The notes: generated from the letters alone by a model not told the origin. 8,255 nt of DNA from an uncultured Bacteroidota bacterium (GCA_903888395.1 CAISTO010000002.1:1-8255), one strand, 5' to 3'; shown: positions 1 through 5,603, numbered from the stretch's first letter. Program-made: numbers and translations.

Positions 1-98
1 TAAATGCTGTTATTGACAATGCCATGATTGGAAATAGTGTAGAATATCATGGTGAAGCAAAAGATTTAAGCATTGGTGATTTTACAACTGTATTGTAG
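1..98 (+). CDS. C-terminal end of a sugar-phosphate nucleotidyltransferase-like protein (partial, 5' end outside window)
   Basis: The frame starting at base 3 is open from the window edge to TAG at 96-98 and gives 31 residues, including NAVIDNAMIGNSVEYHG and ending LSIGDFTTVL. The pattern of short hydrophobic steps with Ile/Val, Asn and Gly (AVIDNAMIGNSV) resembles the left-handed beta-helix turns that end glucose-1-phosphate thymidylyltransferase-like and related nucleotidyltransferases. The ending KDLSIGDFTT is one I associate with Bacteroidota members of that group. The catalytic Rossmann-like domain lies upstream and cannot be seen, so the substrate sugar and nucleotide are unknown. Its terminator region downstream is interrupted by the insertion sequence. 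A hexapeptide acyltransferase tail is the main alternative. Confidence 0.6.
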   Translation, partial: NAVIDNAMIGNSVEYHGEAKDLSIGDFTTVL

Positions 99-124
99 TT
101 GTCAGTTGATAGAAATTATAAAAT

Positions 125-140
125 AAAAAAGCTGCTCCAA
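125..140. terminator. Left half of a bidirectional terminator split by the insertion sequence (candidate)
   Basis: Six A residues run into GCTGCTCCAA just after the + strand gene ends at 98. This arm is an imperfect complement of the sequence at 1586-1605 on the other side of the insertion sequence: AAAAAAGC is exact, then TG and CTC match with small bulges. With the element removed, the two arms would form one A-tract/stem/T-tract hairpin between two convergent genes. The pairing is imperfect, so this is an inference. Confidence 0.4.
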
Positions 141-146
141 ATATAG

Positions 147-166
147 TGCACCCAAAAGTTTAGACA
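147..166. repeat. Terminal inverted repeat, orfB end of the insertion sequence
   Basis: The sequence TGCACCCAAAAGTTTAGACA matches the reverse complement of 1561-1580 at 17 of 20 positions, with differences at positions 4, 12 and 13. The TGCACCCAAAAGTT core is typical of IS150-group ends. The stop codon of orfB lies only 9 nt inside this repeat. Confidence 0.9.
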
Positions 167-175
167 AATTTATAA

Positions 176-994
176 TTAATTTTGATAATAATGAGCTCGA
201 TAATTTATCGGGCTCATTCCGTTTAAATTTAGTTTAATTCTTTCATTATTATAATAAGTAATGTATTCTATTATTTCATTTTTCAGGTGTTTAATACTAC
301 TAAACTTATTAATATAAAACAGTTCTGATTTGATGATTCCAAAGAAGTTTTCTATCACTGCATTGTCTAAACAATTTCCTTTTCTAGACATACTTTGTAT
401 TATTCCCTTTTCCTTTAATATTTTTTGATATTGTTTCATTTGGTATTGCCAGCCTTGGTCTGAATGGAGTATTAAATTAGTATTCTTAGGTATTTTCCTA
501 AAAGACTTTTTAAGCATTGTTGTTATTTGTTTAAAATCAGGTCTTTCAGATAGATCATAACTTATTATTTCTCCATTAAACAGATCAATAATTGGTGAAA
601 GATATAGTTTTTTACCAGACAGACTAAACTCTGTTATATCTGTTGCCCACTTTCTATTTGGCTGTGTTGATTTAAATTCTCTGTTCAAAATATTTGGAGC
701 TATTTTACCCTGTTCACCTTTATATGATTTGTATTTTTTTACTCGTATTAAACTCTTTATTCCAATTACTTTCATTAACCTTAGTACTGTTTTATGATTT
801 ATTTCTACACCTTTTTTTTGGAGTTCTGAGGTAATACGCCTGTAACCAAACCTACCTTTATGATGATAATAAATCTTCTTTATCTGTTCTTTTATATCTT
901 TATACTTATCGGTTAACTGACTAGCTTTTTCATGATAATAATAGCTACTTCGGGCCATGTTGGTGTGATTCAATAATAACTCTAAATCAAACAT
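176..994 (-). CDS. IS150-group IS3 transposase OrfB (DDE integrase domain)
   Basis: This 272-residue product carries the catalytic part of the transposase, which cuts and joins the element ends. An N-terminal HTH_21-like segment (about residues 10-60, with the GRFGYRRIT motif at 47-55) precedes an rve/RNase H-like core. The acidic triad is complete: D119 in WATDIT, D179 in LHSDQGWQY, and E215 in NCLDNAVIENFFG. D179 and E215 are separated by exactly 35 residues, the DD(35)E spacing of the IS3 family. ATG at 994 is the first in-frame Met, but the frame is open further upstream into orfA. The working enzyme is therefore probably an OrfAB fusion of about 455 residues made by -1 frameshifting at the A8 run (+ strand T8 at 1039-1046). 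The junction residues IAAAEKAKAVIELRP match the usual IS150-type linker. No stop or frameshift damage is seen. Confidence 0.95.
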   Translation of the reverse strand: MFDLELLLNHTNMARSSYYYHEKASQLTDKYKDIKEQIKKIYYHHKGRFGYRRITSELQKKGVEINHKTVLRLMKVIGIKSLIRVKKYKSYKGEQGKIAPNILNREFKSTQPNRKWATDITEFSLSGKKLYLSPIIDLFNGEIISYDLSERPDFKQITTMLKKSFRKIPKNTNLILHSDQGWQYQMKQYQKILKEKGIIQSMSRKGNCLDNAVIENFFGIIKSELFYINKFSSIKHLKNEIIEYITYYNNERIKLNLNGMSPINYRAHYYQN

Positions 995-996
995 CG

Positions 997-1059
997 GCCT
1001 TAATTCTATTACAGCTTTGGCTTTTTCTGCTGCTGCAATTTTTTTTCCTGAATTAAGGC
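997..1059 (-). promoter_or_regulatory. Nested stem-loop enclosing the orfA/orfB frameshift site
   Basis: An exact 10-bp inverted repeat (GCCTTAATTC at 997-1006 and GAATTAAGGC at 1050-1059) encloses the slippery run. Inside it lies a second 8-bp stem with one G-U pair (ATTACAGC at 1008-1015 and GCTGCAAT at 1032-1039) around a 16-nt loop. In the - strand mRNA the A run is bulged on the 5' side between the two stems. The orfA stop codon (1011-1009) lies in the inner 3' arm. The orfB ATG (994) follows the outer stem by 2 nt. Stimulation of frameshifting, or blocking of separate orfB initiation, is my inference; the pairing is seen directly. Confidence 0.65.
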
Positions 1060-1542
1060 ATTGAACTTTTTTAGCAAGGCATTCTCACAGCGCAACGCTT
1101 CGTTTTCCTTTAGCAGTTCTTCCTCTCTTGTTAATGGTTTATCCGACTTTTTTTTTGCTCTTTTAAAATCTTTATTCATAGGTCTTCCCAGTGCTTGTTT
1201 ATATAAAACTGATGCACCAAATGTATCATATTTACTGACCCAATTCATTAAAGTACTTACACTTGGTATATTAAACTTTAAACAAGCACTGGACATTGAT
1301 AAAGTTTTATTTTTTATTATCAGTACTGCTTTTAGCTTAAAATCACCTTCGTATTGGGTTGTATTTGCCCTAGGAATTAATCCATCTTTTCCATATTTTT
1401 TGTAATAGCTTAACCATTTCTTTAGTAAAGATTCTTGTATTCCATTTTTGGTTTTTACATGACTTATGCTTGCATGTTTTTTTAAAACTTCTTCAATACA
1501 TCGAAGCTTAAATTCATAATTGTATTTTACTTTTCTTTCCAT
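1009..1542 (-). CDS. IS150-group OrfA, HTH DNA-binding protein with leucine zipper
   Basis: This 177-residue Lys-rich protein has two successive helix-turn-helix segments (about 8-58 and 65-115, with the second recognition region near SVSTLMNWVSKY), the doubled arrangement typical of IS150-type OrfA. A basic linker follows, then a C-terminal leucine zipper with heptad positions L143, L150, L157 and I164. It binds the terminal repeats and supplies the N-terminal half of the OrfAB transposase; alone it usually acts as a regulator of transposition. Codons 166-168 read GAA AAA AAA, giving an A8 run where ribosomes can slip -1 into orfB before the orfA stop at 1011-1009. ATG at 1542 lies 5 nt after a 10-bp hairpin that spans the terminal repeat, with no free Shine-Dalgarno sequence. 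The reading frame is undamaged. Confidence 0.92.
   Translation of the reverse strand: MERKVKYNYEFKLRCIEEVLKKHASISHVKTKNGIQESLLKKWLSYYKKYGKDGLIPRANTTQYEGDFKLKAVLIIKNKTLSMSSACLKFNIPSVSTLMNWVSKYDTFGASVLYKQALGRPMNKDFKRAKKKSDKPLTREEELLKENEALRCENALLKKFNALIQEKKLQQQKKPKL
1039..1046 (-). promoter_or_regulatory. Probable programmed -1 frameshift slippery site (A8 in mRNA)
   Basis: The mRNA reads GAA AAA AAA TTG in the orfA frame (residues E166-L169). Slipping back one base at the second AAA continues as ATT GCA GCA GCA and reads through without a stop into orfB. A-rich heptamers of this type serve the same purpose in other IS3 elements. Stem-loops flank it. Confidence 0.75.
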
Positions 1543-1547
1543 AAAAA

Positions 1548-1580
1548 TGCCCCCAAATAGTGTCTAACTTTTTGGGGGCA
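1548..1580 (-). terminator. Hairpin at the orfA end of the IS: terminator-like and start-masking
   Basis: TGCCCCCAAA (1548-1557) and TTTGGGGGCA (1571-1580) are an exact 10-bp inverted repeat around a 13-nt loop. One arm lies inside the terminal repeat. Read on the - strand, the stem is followed by TTTTT and then the orfA ATG, so it resembles an intrinsic terminator and also covers the only G-rich sequence upstream of the start. Transcripts entering from the isomerase gene would form it, while transcripts started inside the arm would not. Protection from read-through by such structures is known for other IS elements; for this one it is inferred. Confidence 0.6.
1561..1580. repeat. Terminal inverted repeat, orfA end of the insertion sequence
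   Basis: On the - strand this reads TGCCCCCAAAAAGTTAGACA and matches the left end at 17 of 20 positions. It overlaps the outer arm of the hairpin at 1548-1580. Confidence 0.9.
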
Positions 1581-1585
1581 GTTCA

Positions 1586-1605
1586 TTGAGTTCAGGCTTT
1601 TTTTT
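1586..1605. terminator. Right half of the split bidirectional terminator (candidate)
   Basis: TTGAGTTCAGGC is followed by eight T residues and lies just beyond the stop of the isomerase gene (1623), immediately outside the insertion sequence. On its own it lacks a nearby complementary arm; the best partner is 125-140 on the far side of the element. See the left half for the pairing. Confidence 0.42.
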
Positions 1606-1622
1606 GATAATTTTTTATTGTT

Positions 1623-2258
1623 CTATGGAACAAAATTATATTCTGTTTCCATTTCTGCCAATGATTTATCTAAAATATTAACATCCATTTTTATGTCTAC
1701 AATTGGACGGTTATTTGCGTCTTTTGTTTGTTTAACTATCGTTGCCGCCACATCCATTCCTTTTATAATTCTTCCAAAAACAGTATAAGCACCATTTAAA
1801 TTGGGCGTTCCCGCTGTGGGAATTACTATATAAAACTGCGATCCGCTAGATGCTCTCAATGGATTTGTAGCATCGCCCATTCGGGCTGCTCCTACTGCTC
1901 CATAAGTGTGTGTTAACTTTGAGTTTGTTGTGCTTATTTCTGCCGGAATAGTAAATCCCGGTCCGCCAGAACCATCATTCAAAGAATCTGTGTCTTTTGA
2001 ATTTGGATCACCTCCTTGAATTACAAAATTAGTTACACAACGGTGAAATGTGGTGTTGTCAAAATAATTGGTGTCGGCCAATGCTAAGAAATTAGCTCTA
2101 TGCAAAGGCGTTTCTTTATAAAGCCACATATACATATTTCCAAAACTGGTTTGAATTTCAATTATTTTTTCTTTGCTTGGCGCTACCACTTTTGTGGCTT
2201 CTTTTGTACAAGAAAACATAGTGGATAGTAGCGCACTCATTAGAATAAATTTCTTCAT
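1623..2258 (-). CDS. Lipoprotein peptidyl-prolyl cis-trans isomerase (cyclophilin type)
   Basis: This 211-residue protein is predicted to catalyse cis-trans isomerisation of X-Pro bonds during folding of exported proteins. The N-terminus MKKFILMSALLSTMFSC is a lipoprotein signal with Cys17 as the probable acylated residue; the -3 to -1 residues MFS are a loose lipobox. The cyclophilin fold spans about 30-196. It contains FHRCVTNFVIQGGDP (71-85) with the catalytic Arg73, a GGPGFTIPAE segment (98-107), SGSQFYIVI (138-146) and the GAYTVFGRIIKGMDV segment (156-170). A longer frame opens at 2306, but a strong promoter -10 box lies inside that extension (2278-2285), so ATG 2258 is the real start with a leader of only about 15 nt. 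The acidic residue pattern of Bacteroidota surface-export lipoproteins is not evident after the Cys (TKEATK follows), so an inner-leaflet, periplasm-facing location is likely. Confidence 0.93.
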   Translation of the reverse strand: MKKFILMSALLSTMFSCTKEATKVVAPSKEKIIEIQTSFGNMYMWLYKETPLHRANFLALADTNYFDNTTFHRCVTNFVIQGGDPNSKDTDSLNDGSGGPGFTIPAEISTTNSKLTHTYGAVGAARMGDATNPLRASSGSQFYIVIPTAGTPNLNGAYTVFGRIIKGMDVAATIVKQTKDANNRPIVDIKMDVNILDKSLAEMETEYNFVP

Positions 2259-2277
2259 ATTTATATAATTATAATAA

Positions 2278-2306
2278 CAAATATATAAATTCAAGTGAAA
2301 CGACAA
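2278..2306 (-). promoter_or_regulatory. Bacteroidota-type promoter of the peptidyl-prolyl isomerase gene
   Basis: On the - strand, TTG (2306-2304), an 18-nt spacer and TATATTTG (2285-2278) fit the phylum consensus TTG-N17-23-TAnnTTTG exactly. Transcription should begin near 2272, about 15 nt before ATG 2258. It rules out translation from the upstream ATG at 2306. Confidence 0.8.
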
Positions 2307-2371
2307 GGCTTTTTTGTTTTTATTCTAGAAATAATGTAACAAAAATTTATTCTAAAATTTTTAAAATAAAT

Positions 2372-2379
2372 GTAATTTG
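2372..2379 (+). promoter_or_regulatory. Possible -7 element for the manC-like gene
   Basis: TAATTTGC about 55 nt before the start resembles the TAnnTTTG box but is one base short in the spacer between TA and TTTG. No TTG is found 17-23 nt upstream. It is the best candidate in the divergent gap, but weak. Confidence 0.3.
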
Positions 2380-2395
2380 CACCAAAATTAGTTCT

Positions 2396-2420
2396 AATTA
2401 ACTATTGGAATTAACTATTG
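2396..2420. repeat. 12-bp tandem direct repeat in the leader of the guanylyltransferase gene
   Basis: AATTAACTATTG occurs at 2396-2407 and again, exactly, at 2409-2420, a period of 13 nt. It ends 12 nt before the ATG at 2433. Period-13 repeats do not fit a regular 10.5-bp operator face. A slippage duplication is as likely as a binding site. Confidence 0.7.
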
Positions 2421-2432
2421 ATTTTCAAATAA

Positions 2433-3530
2433 ATGGAAAAAAACAAAAACAATTATGCCATTATTATGGCGGGTGGAATTGGAAGCAGATTTTGGCCTGC
2501 AAGCAGAAGTACTTACCCAAAACAATTTTTAGATATATTAGGAACCGGAAAAACTTTAATGCAACAAACCTACGATAGGTTTTCAAAAGCATTTTTACCC
2601 GAAAACATTTTTATAGTTACCAATGTTGCATACATTCAATTGGTTAAAGACCAATTGCCCAATATGCCTTTTGATAGAATATTAGGCGAACCAACTGCCA
2701 AAAACACTGCCGCATGTATAGCTTATGCAAGTGCTAAAATCCATAAATTAAATACACATGCAGCCTGCATTGTAGCCCCTAGCGATCATTTGATTTTAGA
2801 TGAAGCAAAGTTTTTGGATTATGTAGAACAAGGATTAAATTATGCGCACAAAAATCCTTCGTTGGTTACATTGGGAATTATGCCAAGCCGACCCGATACT
2901 GGTTATGGTTATATTCAATACCTTGAAAACAGCGAGGAAGAAAACATTCATAAAGTAAAAACATTTACCGAAAAACCAACTTTAGAAATTGCCAAAACTT
3001 TTATTGATAGTGGTGATTTTTTATGGAATGCTGGTATTTTTATTTGGTCTGTATCTTCTATAAAAAAGGCTTTTAAGCAAAATTTACCCGAGCAATACGA
3101 TATTTTTGAAAATGCAGCGCAAAGTTTCTTTACCGAAAATGAAGCCGAAACAATTAGGGCGTTTTATGAGCAATGCAAAAGTATTAGCATTGATTATGGC
3201 ATTATGGAAAAAGCCCAAAATGTATACGTAATTCCTAGTGAATTTGGTTGGAGCGATTTAGGAACTTGGACTTCTTTGTACGATATTTCACCAAAAGATG
3301 AAAATAACAATGTGGTAAAAGGAAAACACGTTTTTATGTATAATGTAGAAGGTTGTTTGGTAAATAAATCAGAAAGCTTAAACGGAAAAATTATTGCTTT
3401 AAAATCAGTAAAAGACCTAATTATAGTGGATACCCCAGATGTACTTTTAATTTGTGATAAAAGCCAAGAACAAGAAGTAAAACAAATAGCTACTGATTTA
3501 AAAATTAAGTTCAACGATAAATATACATAG
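2433..3530 (+). CDS. manC: Mannose-1-phosphate guanylyltransferase (GDP-mannose pyrophosphorylase)
   Basis: This 365-residue cytoplasmic enzyme joins mannose-1-phosphate to GTP to form GDP-mannose, the donor for mannose- and fucose-containing surface polysaccharides. The nucleotide-binding signature AGGIGSRFWPASR (13-25) is followed by PKQF (29-32). Other landmarks are GEPTAKNTAACI (85-96), the metal/nucleotide region APSDH (115-119), GYGYI (157-161), FTEKP (178-182), WNAGIF (198-203), SIDYGIMEKA (252-261) and GWSDLGTW (272-279). The length fits the short, single-function form: the C-terminal mannose-6-phosphate isomerase cupin of the bifunctional ManC/AlgA type is absent. The ATG at 2433 directly precedes the first beta strand (YAIIMAGG), as the family requires. 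No partner gene of the pathway is adjacent, though a nucleotidyltransferase tail lies at the window start. The name manC is by family; the alternative label is GMP/RfbM. Confidence 0.93.
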   Translation: MEKNKNNYAIIMAGGIGSRFWPASRSTYPKQFLDILGTGKTLMQQTYDRFSKAFLPENIFIVTNVAYIQLVKDQLPNMPFDRILGEPTAKNTAACIAYASAKIHKLNTHAACIVAPSDHLILDEAKFLDYVEQGLNYAHKNPSLVTLGIMPSRPDTGYGYIQYLENSEEENIHKVKTFTEKPTLEIAKTFIDSGDFLWNAGIFIWSVSSIKKAFKQNLPEQYDIFENAAQSFFTENEAETIRAFYEQCKSISIDYGIMEKAQNVYVIPSEFGWSDLGTWTSLYDISPKDENNNVVKGKHVFMYNVEGCLVNKSESLNGKIIALKSVKDLIIVDTPDVLLICDKSQEQEVKQIATDLKIKFNDKYT

Positions 3531-3604
3531 TCAGTTTTGATTGAATGCTCCATTTTTCAAAAGCAACTTTTCAAAATGCTAGAACACAATTTGTACTAAT
3601 AAAT

Positions 3605-3640
3605 AACAATGTTTTGTTTTTTTTAAAACATTTTATTGTT
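3605..3640 (+). terminator. Weak AT-rich hairpin after the guanylyltransferase gene
   Basis: AATGTTTT (3608-3615) and AAAACATT (3625-3632) pair exactly around a 9-nt loop. AACAAT/ATTGTT (3605-3610 and 3635-3640) offers an alternative outer pairing. The stem is almost all A-T, so it is a poor terminator. Whether the next gene is read from here or by read-through is open; I see no good promoter in 3531-3663. Confidence 0.3.
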
Positions 3641-3663
3641 GTTGTTGCTTTATATGGTTATAA

Positions 3664-4107
3664 ATGACAGAAAGTAATACACAAGAAGAAAGTTACAGCG
3701 GACCGGCAAATTTATCGCCAATTCCCTTAAGCATTGGTTCGCCTGTAATTAGGCCTGAAGATAAAAATAAAATAAAGGCAAATGCAGTGGAAGCTATGAA
3801 CCACTATGCAAATCAGGAAATATTATTGCTTAAAAGACAAGCTGATTTGATCATGACGCAGGTGCGAGAAATTGAATCACGATTGAAGATTTCAGAACAC
3901 ATTTATCAAAGCGATTTTAGGTTTACACCCGTTGTTAATCAAGTATATCATTTATACGAAAAAGACGATCATTACAAGCTTTCTATTATTGGCAAAAACG
4001 AATGGGGAAGAAGTAAACCATTGGGAAAATACATAGCAACCGTTAAACTTTTGGGCGACCACAGTTGGGATGTAATAGAGCGCGCAGAAAAAAGTTCGTT
4101 TGAGTAA
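3664..4107 (+). CDS. DUF2452 family protein of unknown function
   Basis: This 147-residue protein has no signal peptide or membrane segment. A low-complexity start (about 1-28, rich in Ser, Pro and Glu) leads to a long helix (about 35-80, NAVEAMNHYANQEILLLKRQ onward). A compact C-terminal part follows, with FRFTPVVNQVYHLYEK (86-101), LSIIGKNEWGRS (106-117) and VKLLGDHSW (127-135). The helix, then P-x-x-x-x-x-Y-x-LYEK, then LS-x-x-x-x-x-EWG, then LL-x-D-x-SW order is what I know from the DUF2452 family, which also includes eukaryotic C1orf50-like proteins; no biochemical role is established. It lies 133 nt after the guanylyltransferase on the same strand, so co-transcription is possible. Its stop codon is only 5 nt from the stop of the convergent TPR gene. 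Confidence 0.82.
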   Translation: MTESNTQEESYSGPANLSPIPLSIGSPVIRPEDKNKIKANAVEAMNHYANQEILLLKRQADLIMTQVREIESRLKISEHIYQSDFRFTPVVNQVYHLYEKDDHYKLSIIGKNEWGRSKPLGKYIATVKLLGDHSWDVIERAEKSSFE

Positions 4108-4112
4108 TTCTT

Positions 4113-5516
4113 TTAGCTGTTTCTATAGCTTTCTATTATCTCTGTAAGTGCTGTTGCTTGTTGCAGTTTTGGTGATATTTCATATATCAAAAAGTAGTCG
4201 TCAAAGCAAAGTAATAAGCCAATTTCCAAATGCTTTTTTGCTTCTTCTATTTGCCCTATTTCATATAAATAACAAACCAATCGGTAATGATATTGATGGC
4301 AATCATAATTAATTTTTAAAGCTTCCATCATCATATCTACCGCTTCTTGTAAATCCCCTTTTGAGAATTTTACAAAACTCCAATCAAGCCAAGCCTCTTG
4401 CATGGTTGCGTCTAGTTCTACCAATTTAGCATACGTTTCTTCGCAGTTTTCTATTTGATTTAATCGGTATTGCGTTTCGCCAAGTACCAATAAATATTCC
4501 GCGTTGTCTTCTTCTATCATACATGCTCTGTGATAAAAAGTAAGCGCTTCTTTGTTCTTGTTTTCCTTTTCGTATGTTAACCCAATTCCAAACCATGCTT
4601 CAGCTATATTTGGATTTAAATCAGTAGCATGTTTGTAGTTAATTCTGGCTTCATCGTTTAAATTCATGCGCTCGTAACAACCACCCAAATTACAATAAAC
4701 AATGCTGTCGGCACCGTCTTCTTCAATGGCACTTTTATAAGCAGAAATTGCCTCTTCATAACGCTCCAATTCTACCAAAACATTGGCTTTGTTAAACTTT
4801 GCAGCAGTAAATTCTTCATCTATTGCTAAGCAAAATTCATAAGCATCTAAAGCTTCTATAAAACTTTCTTGTTTATAATAAATAATACCCAAGTTATACC
4901 AAGCTGTGGTGCTGTATGGATCGTTATCAATAAGTTTTTTATAGTAAAATATTGCTTTTGAATAATCGCCTAACTGATTATAACAATGCCCAATTTCGTA
5001 ATATGTTTGATCAATGTCTTCAAACTCACTTATTAATATTTGAAAATATTCAATGGCTTGAATATATAAGTCAGAATCCTCGTAAATATAAGCAATTTCA
5101 AAAAGCATATCCAAACGTTCATCGGTGTGTTGAAGTGCTGTTTCAAAACTTTCATTTGCTTCCAAAAACTGTTTTAAATGAATATAAGTTTCGCCTTTTA
5201 GTAAATGTAAATCAGGGTTAAATGGTTCAAGCTTTTCAACCATTTCTAGCGCATCTAATGCATTTTCAAATTGCTCGCTTAAAATATAAATCTCAGATTT
5301 TTGTAATAAAAACTCACTGTGAAGTGCATGCAAGCCTAAAGAATAGTTAACCGCTTCAAATGCTTTTTTTACTTTATTGGATTGAATATAAAAGTCAATA
5401 ATGCCTTCAAGTGATTCTGTGTCAAAGTATTCGTTGGTTTTATTGCGCAGCATTTTTTCATACCGCTGCACATCGTTACTCACATCTTCACTTAAAAAAT
5501 CATCACCTTCCATCAT
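4113..5516 (-). CDS. Tetratricopeptide repeat protein, about 12 TPR units, cytoplasmic
   Basis: This 467-residue protein begins MMEGDDFLSED, is acidic, and has no signal peptide. From about residue 34 to 441 it is a nearly gapless run of about twelve 34-residue TPR units. Clear examples are the units starting YYEIGHCYNQLGDYSKAIFY, AWYNLGIIYYKQESFIEALD, VYCNLGGCYERMNLNDEARI and AWFGIGLTYEKENKNKEALT, each with the expected small residue at position 8 and Tyr/Phe near 11. Such arrays form a superhelical scaffold for protein partners; the partner cannot be told from sequence. The frame could also open at 5528, but that codon is TTG and lies about 6 nt from the predicted transcription start, so the ATG at 5516 (or the adjacent ATG at 5513) is preferred. 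TPR proteins of this length are common single-copy genes in Bacteroidota. The gene is divergent from the M1 peptidase gene. Confidence 0.88.
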   Translation of the reverse strand: MMEGDDFLSEDVSNDVQRYEKMLRNKTNEYFDTESLEGIIDFYIQSNKVKKAFEAVNYSLGLHALHSEFLLQKSEIYILSEQFENALDALEMVEKLEPFNPDLHLLKGETYIHLKQFLEANESFETALQHTDERLDMLFEIAYIYEDSDLYIQAIEYFQILISEFEDIDQTYYEIGHCYNQLGDYSKAIFYYKKLIDNDPYSTTAWYNLGIIYYKQESFIEALDAYEFCLAIDEEFTAAKFNKANVLVELERYEEAISAYKSAIEEDGADSIVYCNLGGCYERMNLNDEARINYKHATDLNPNIAEAWFGIGLTYEKENKNKEALTFYHRACMIEEDNAEYLLVLGETQYRLNQIENCEETYAKLVELDATMQEAWLDWSFVKFSKGDLQEAVDMMMEALKINYDCHQYHYRLVCYLYEIGQIEEAKKHLEIGLLLCFDDYFLIYEISPKLQQATALTEIIESYRNS

Positions 5517-5539
5517 CGGCTTATCCAAATTTAATGCTG

Positions 5540-5568
5540 CAAATATAAGTTCATAAATTTATTTAAAT
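5540..5568 (-). promoter_or_regulatory. Bacteroidota-type promoter of the TPR gene
   Basis: On the - strand TATATTTG (5547-5540) fits the TAnnTTTG box exactly and is followed by CAGC. The -33 region about 17 nt upstream reads ATTT rather than TTG, so only that half is weak. The predicted start of transcription near 5534 leaves a leader of about 18 nt to ATG 5516. Confidence 0.6.
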
Positions 5569-5593
5569 GGTCTTTTTCCATTCAGTTATTTTA

Positions 5594-5603
5594 CAAATAT
5601 TTG
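5594..5603. promoter_or_regulatory. Palindrome CAAATATTTG before the M1 peptidase gene
   Basis: This exact 10-bp palindrome lies 34 nt before ATG 5637 in the 120-nt divergent gap. Its TATTTG half is a compressed version of the TAnnTTTG box and could be the -7 region of the peptidase promoter. No TTG is present at the right upstream distance, so the call is tentative. Confidence 0.3.

Larger units (their letters stand above)
147..1580 (-). mobile_element. IS3-family insertion sequence, IS150 group, apparently intact
   Basis: The element holds two consecutive - strand frames, orfA (HTH plus leucine zipper) and orfB (DDE transposase), the second in the -1 frame relative to the first. They are bounded by 20-bp terminal inverted repeats that match at 17 of 20 positions. 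Measured between the repeats the element is 1434 bp, close to the roughly 1.44 kb usual for the IS150 group. The true tips may lie a few bases further out (about 142-1585), because the right end then begins TGAACTG in the 5'-TG style of this family; the left end would read TATAGTG. I could not find a matching 3-5 bp target duplication at either choice of boundary. No frame damage is visible, so the element may be able to transpose. Confidence 0.93.

Noticed and set aside
1061..1405. 114-codon + strand frame opposite orfA
   Set aside because: Its Phe/Ser/Leu-rich composition is what reverse-complemented Lys/Glu codons of orfA produce; there is no independent support.
2259..2306. Upstream extension of the isomerase frame (16 extra residues from ATG 2306)
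   Set aside because: It contains an exact TTG-N18-TATATTTG promoter and would bury the lipoprotein signal peptide.
2383..2390. Second TAnnTTTG match on the - strand (TAATTTTG) upstream of the isomerase gene
   Set aside because: No TTG lies at the proper distance upstream and a far better promoter lies closer to the gene.
3194..3553. 119-codon - strand frame opposite the guanylyltransferase gene
   Set aside because: It lies over a strongly conserved enzyme gene, shows no family features and has no promoter; it is an antisense shadow.
4952..5221. 89-codon + strand frame inside the TPR gene
   Set aside because: It is antisense to well-formed TPR units and has no recognisable features.
5517..5528. 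TTG start four codons upstream of the TPR protein's ATG
   Set aside because: The codon is TTG, lies only a few nt from the predicted transcription start, and two ATGs follow at 5516 and 5513.
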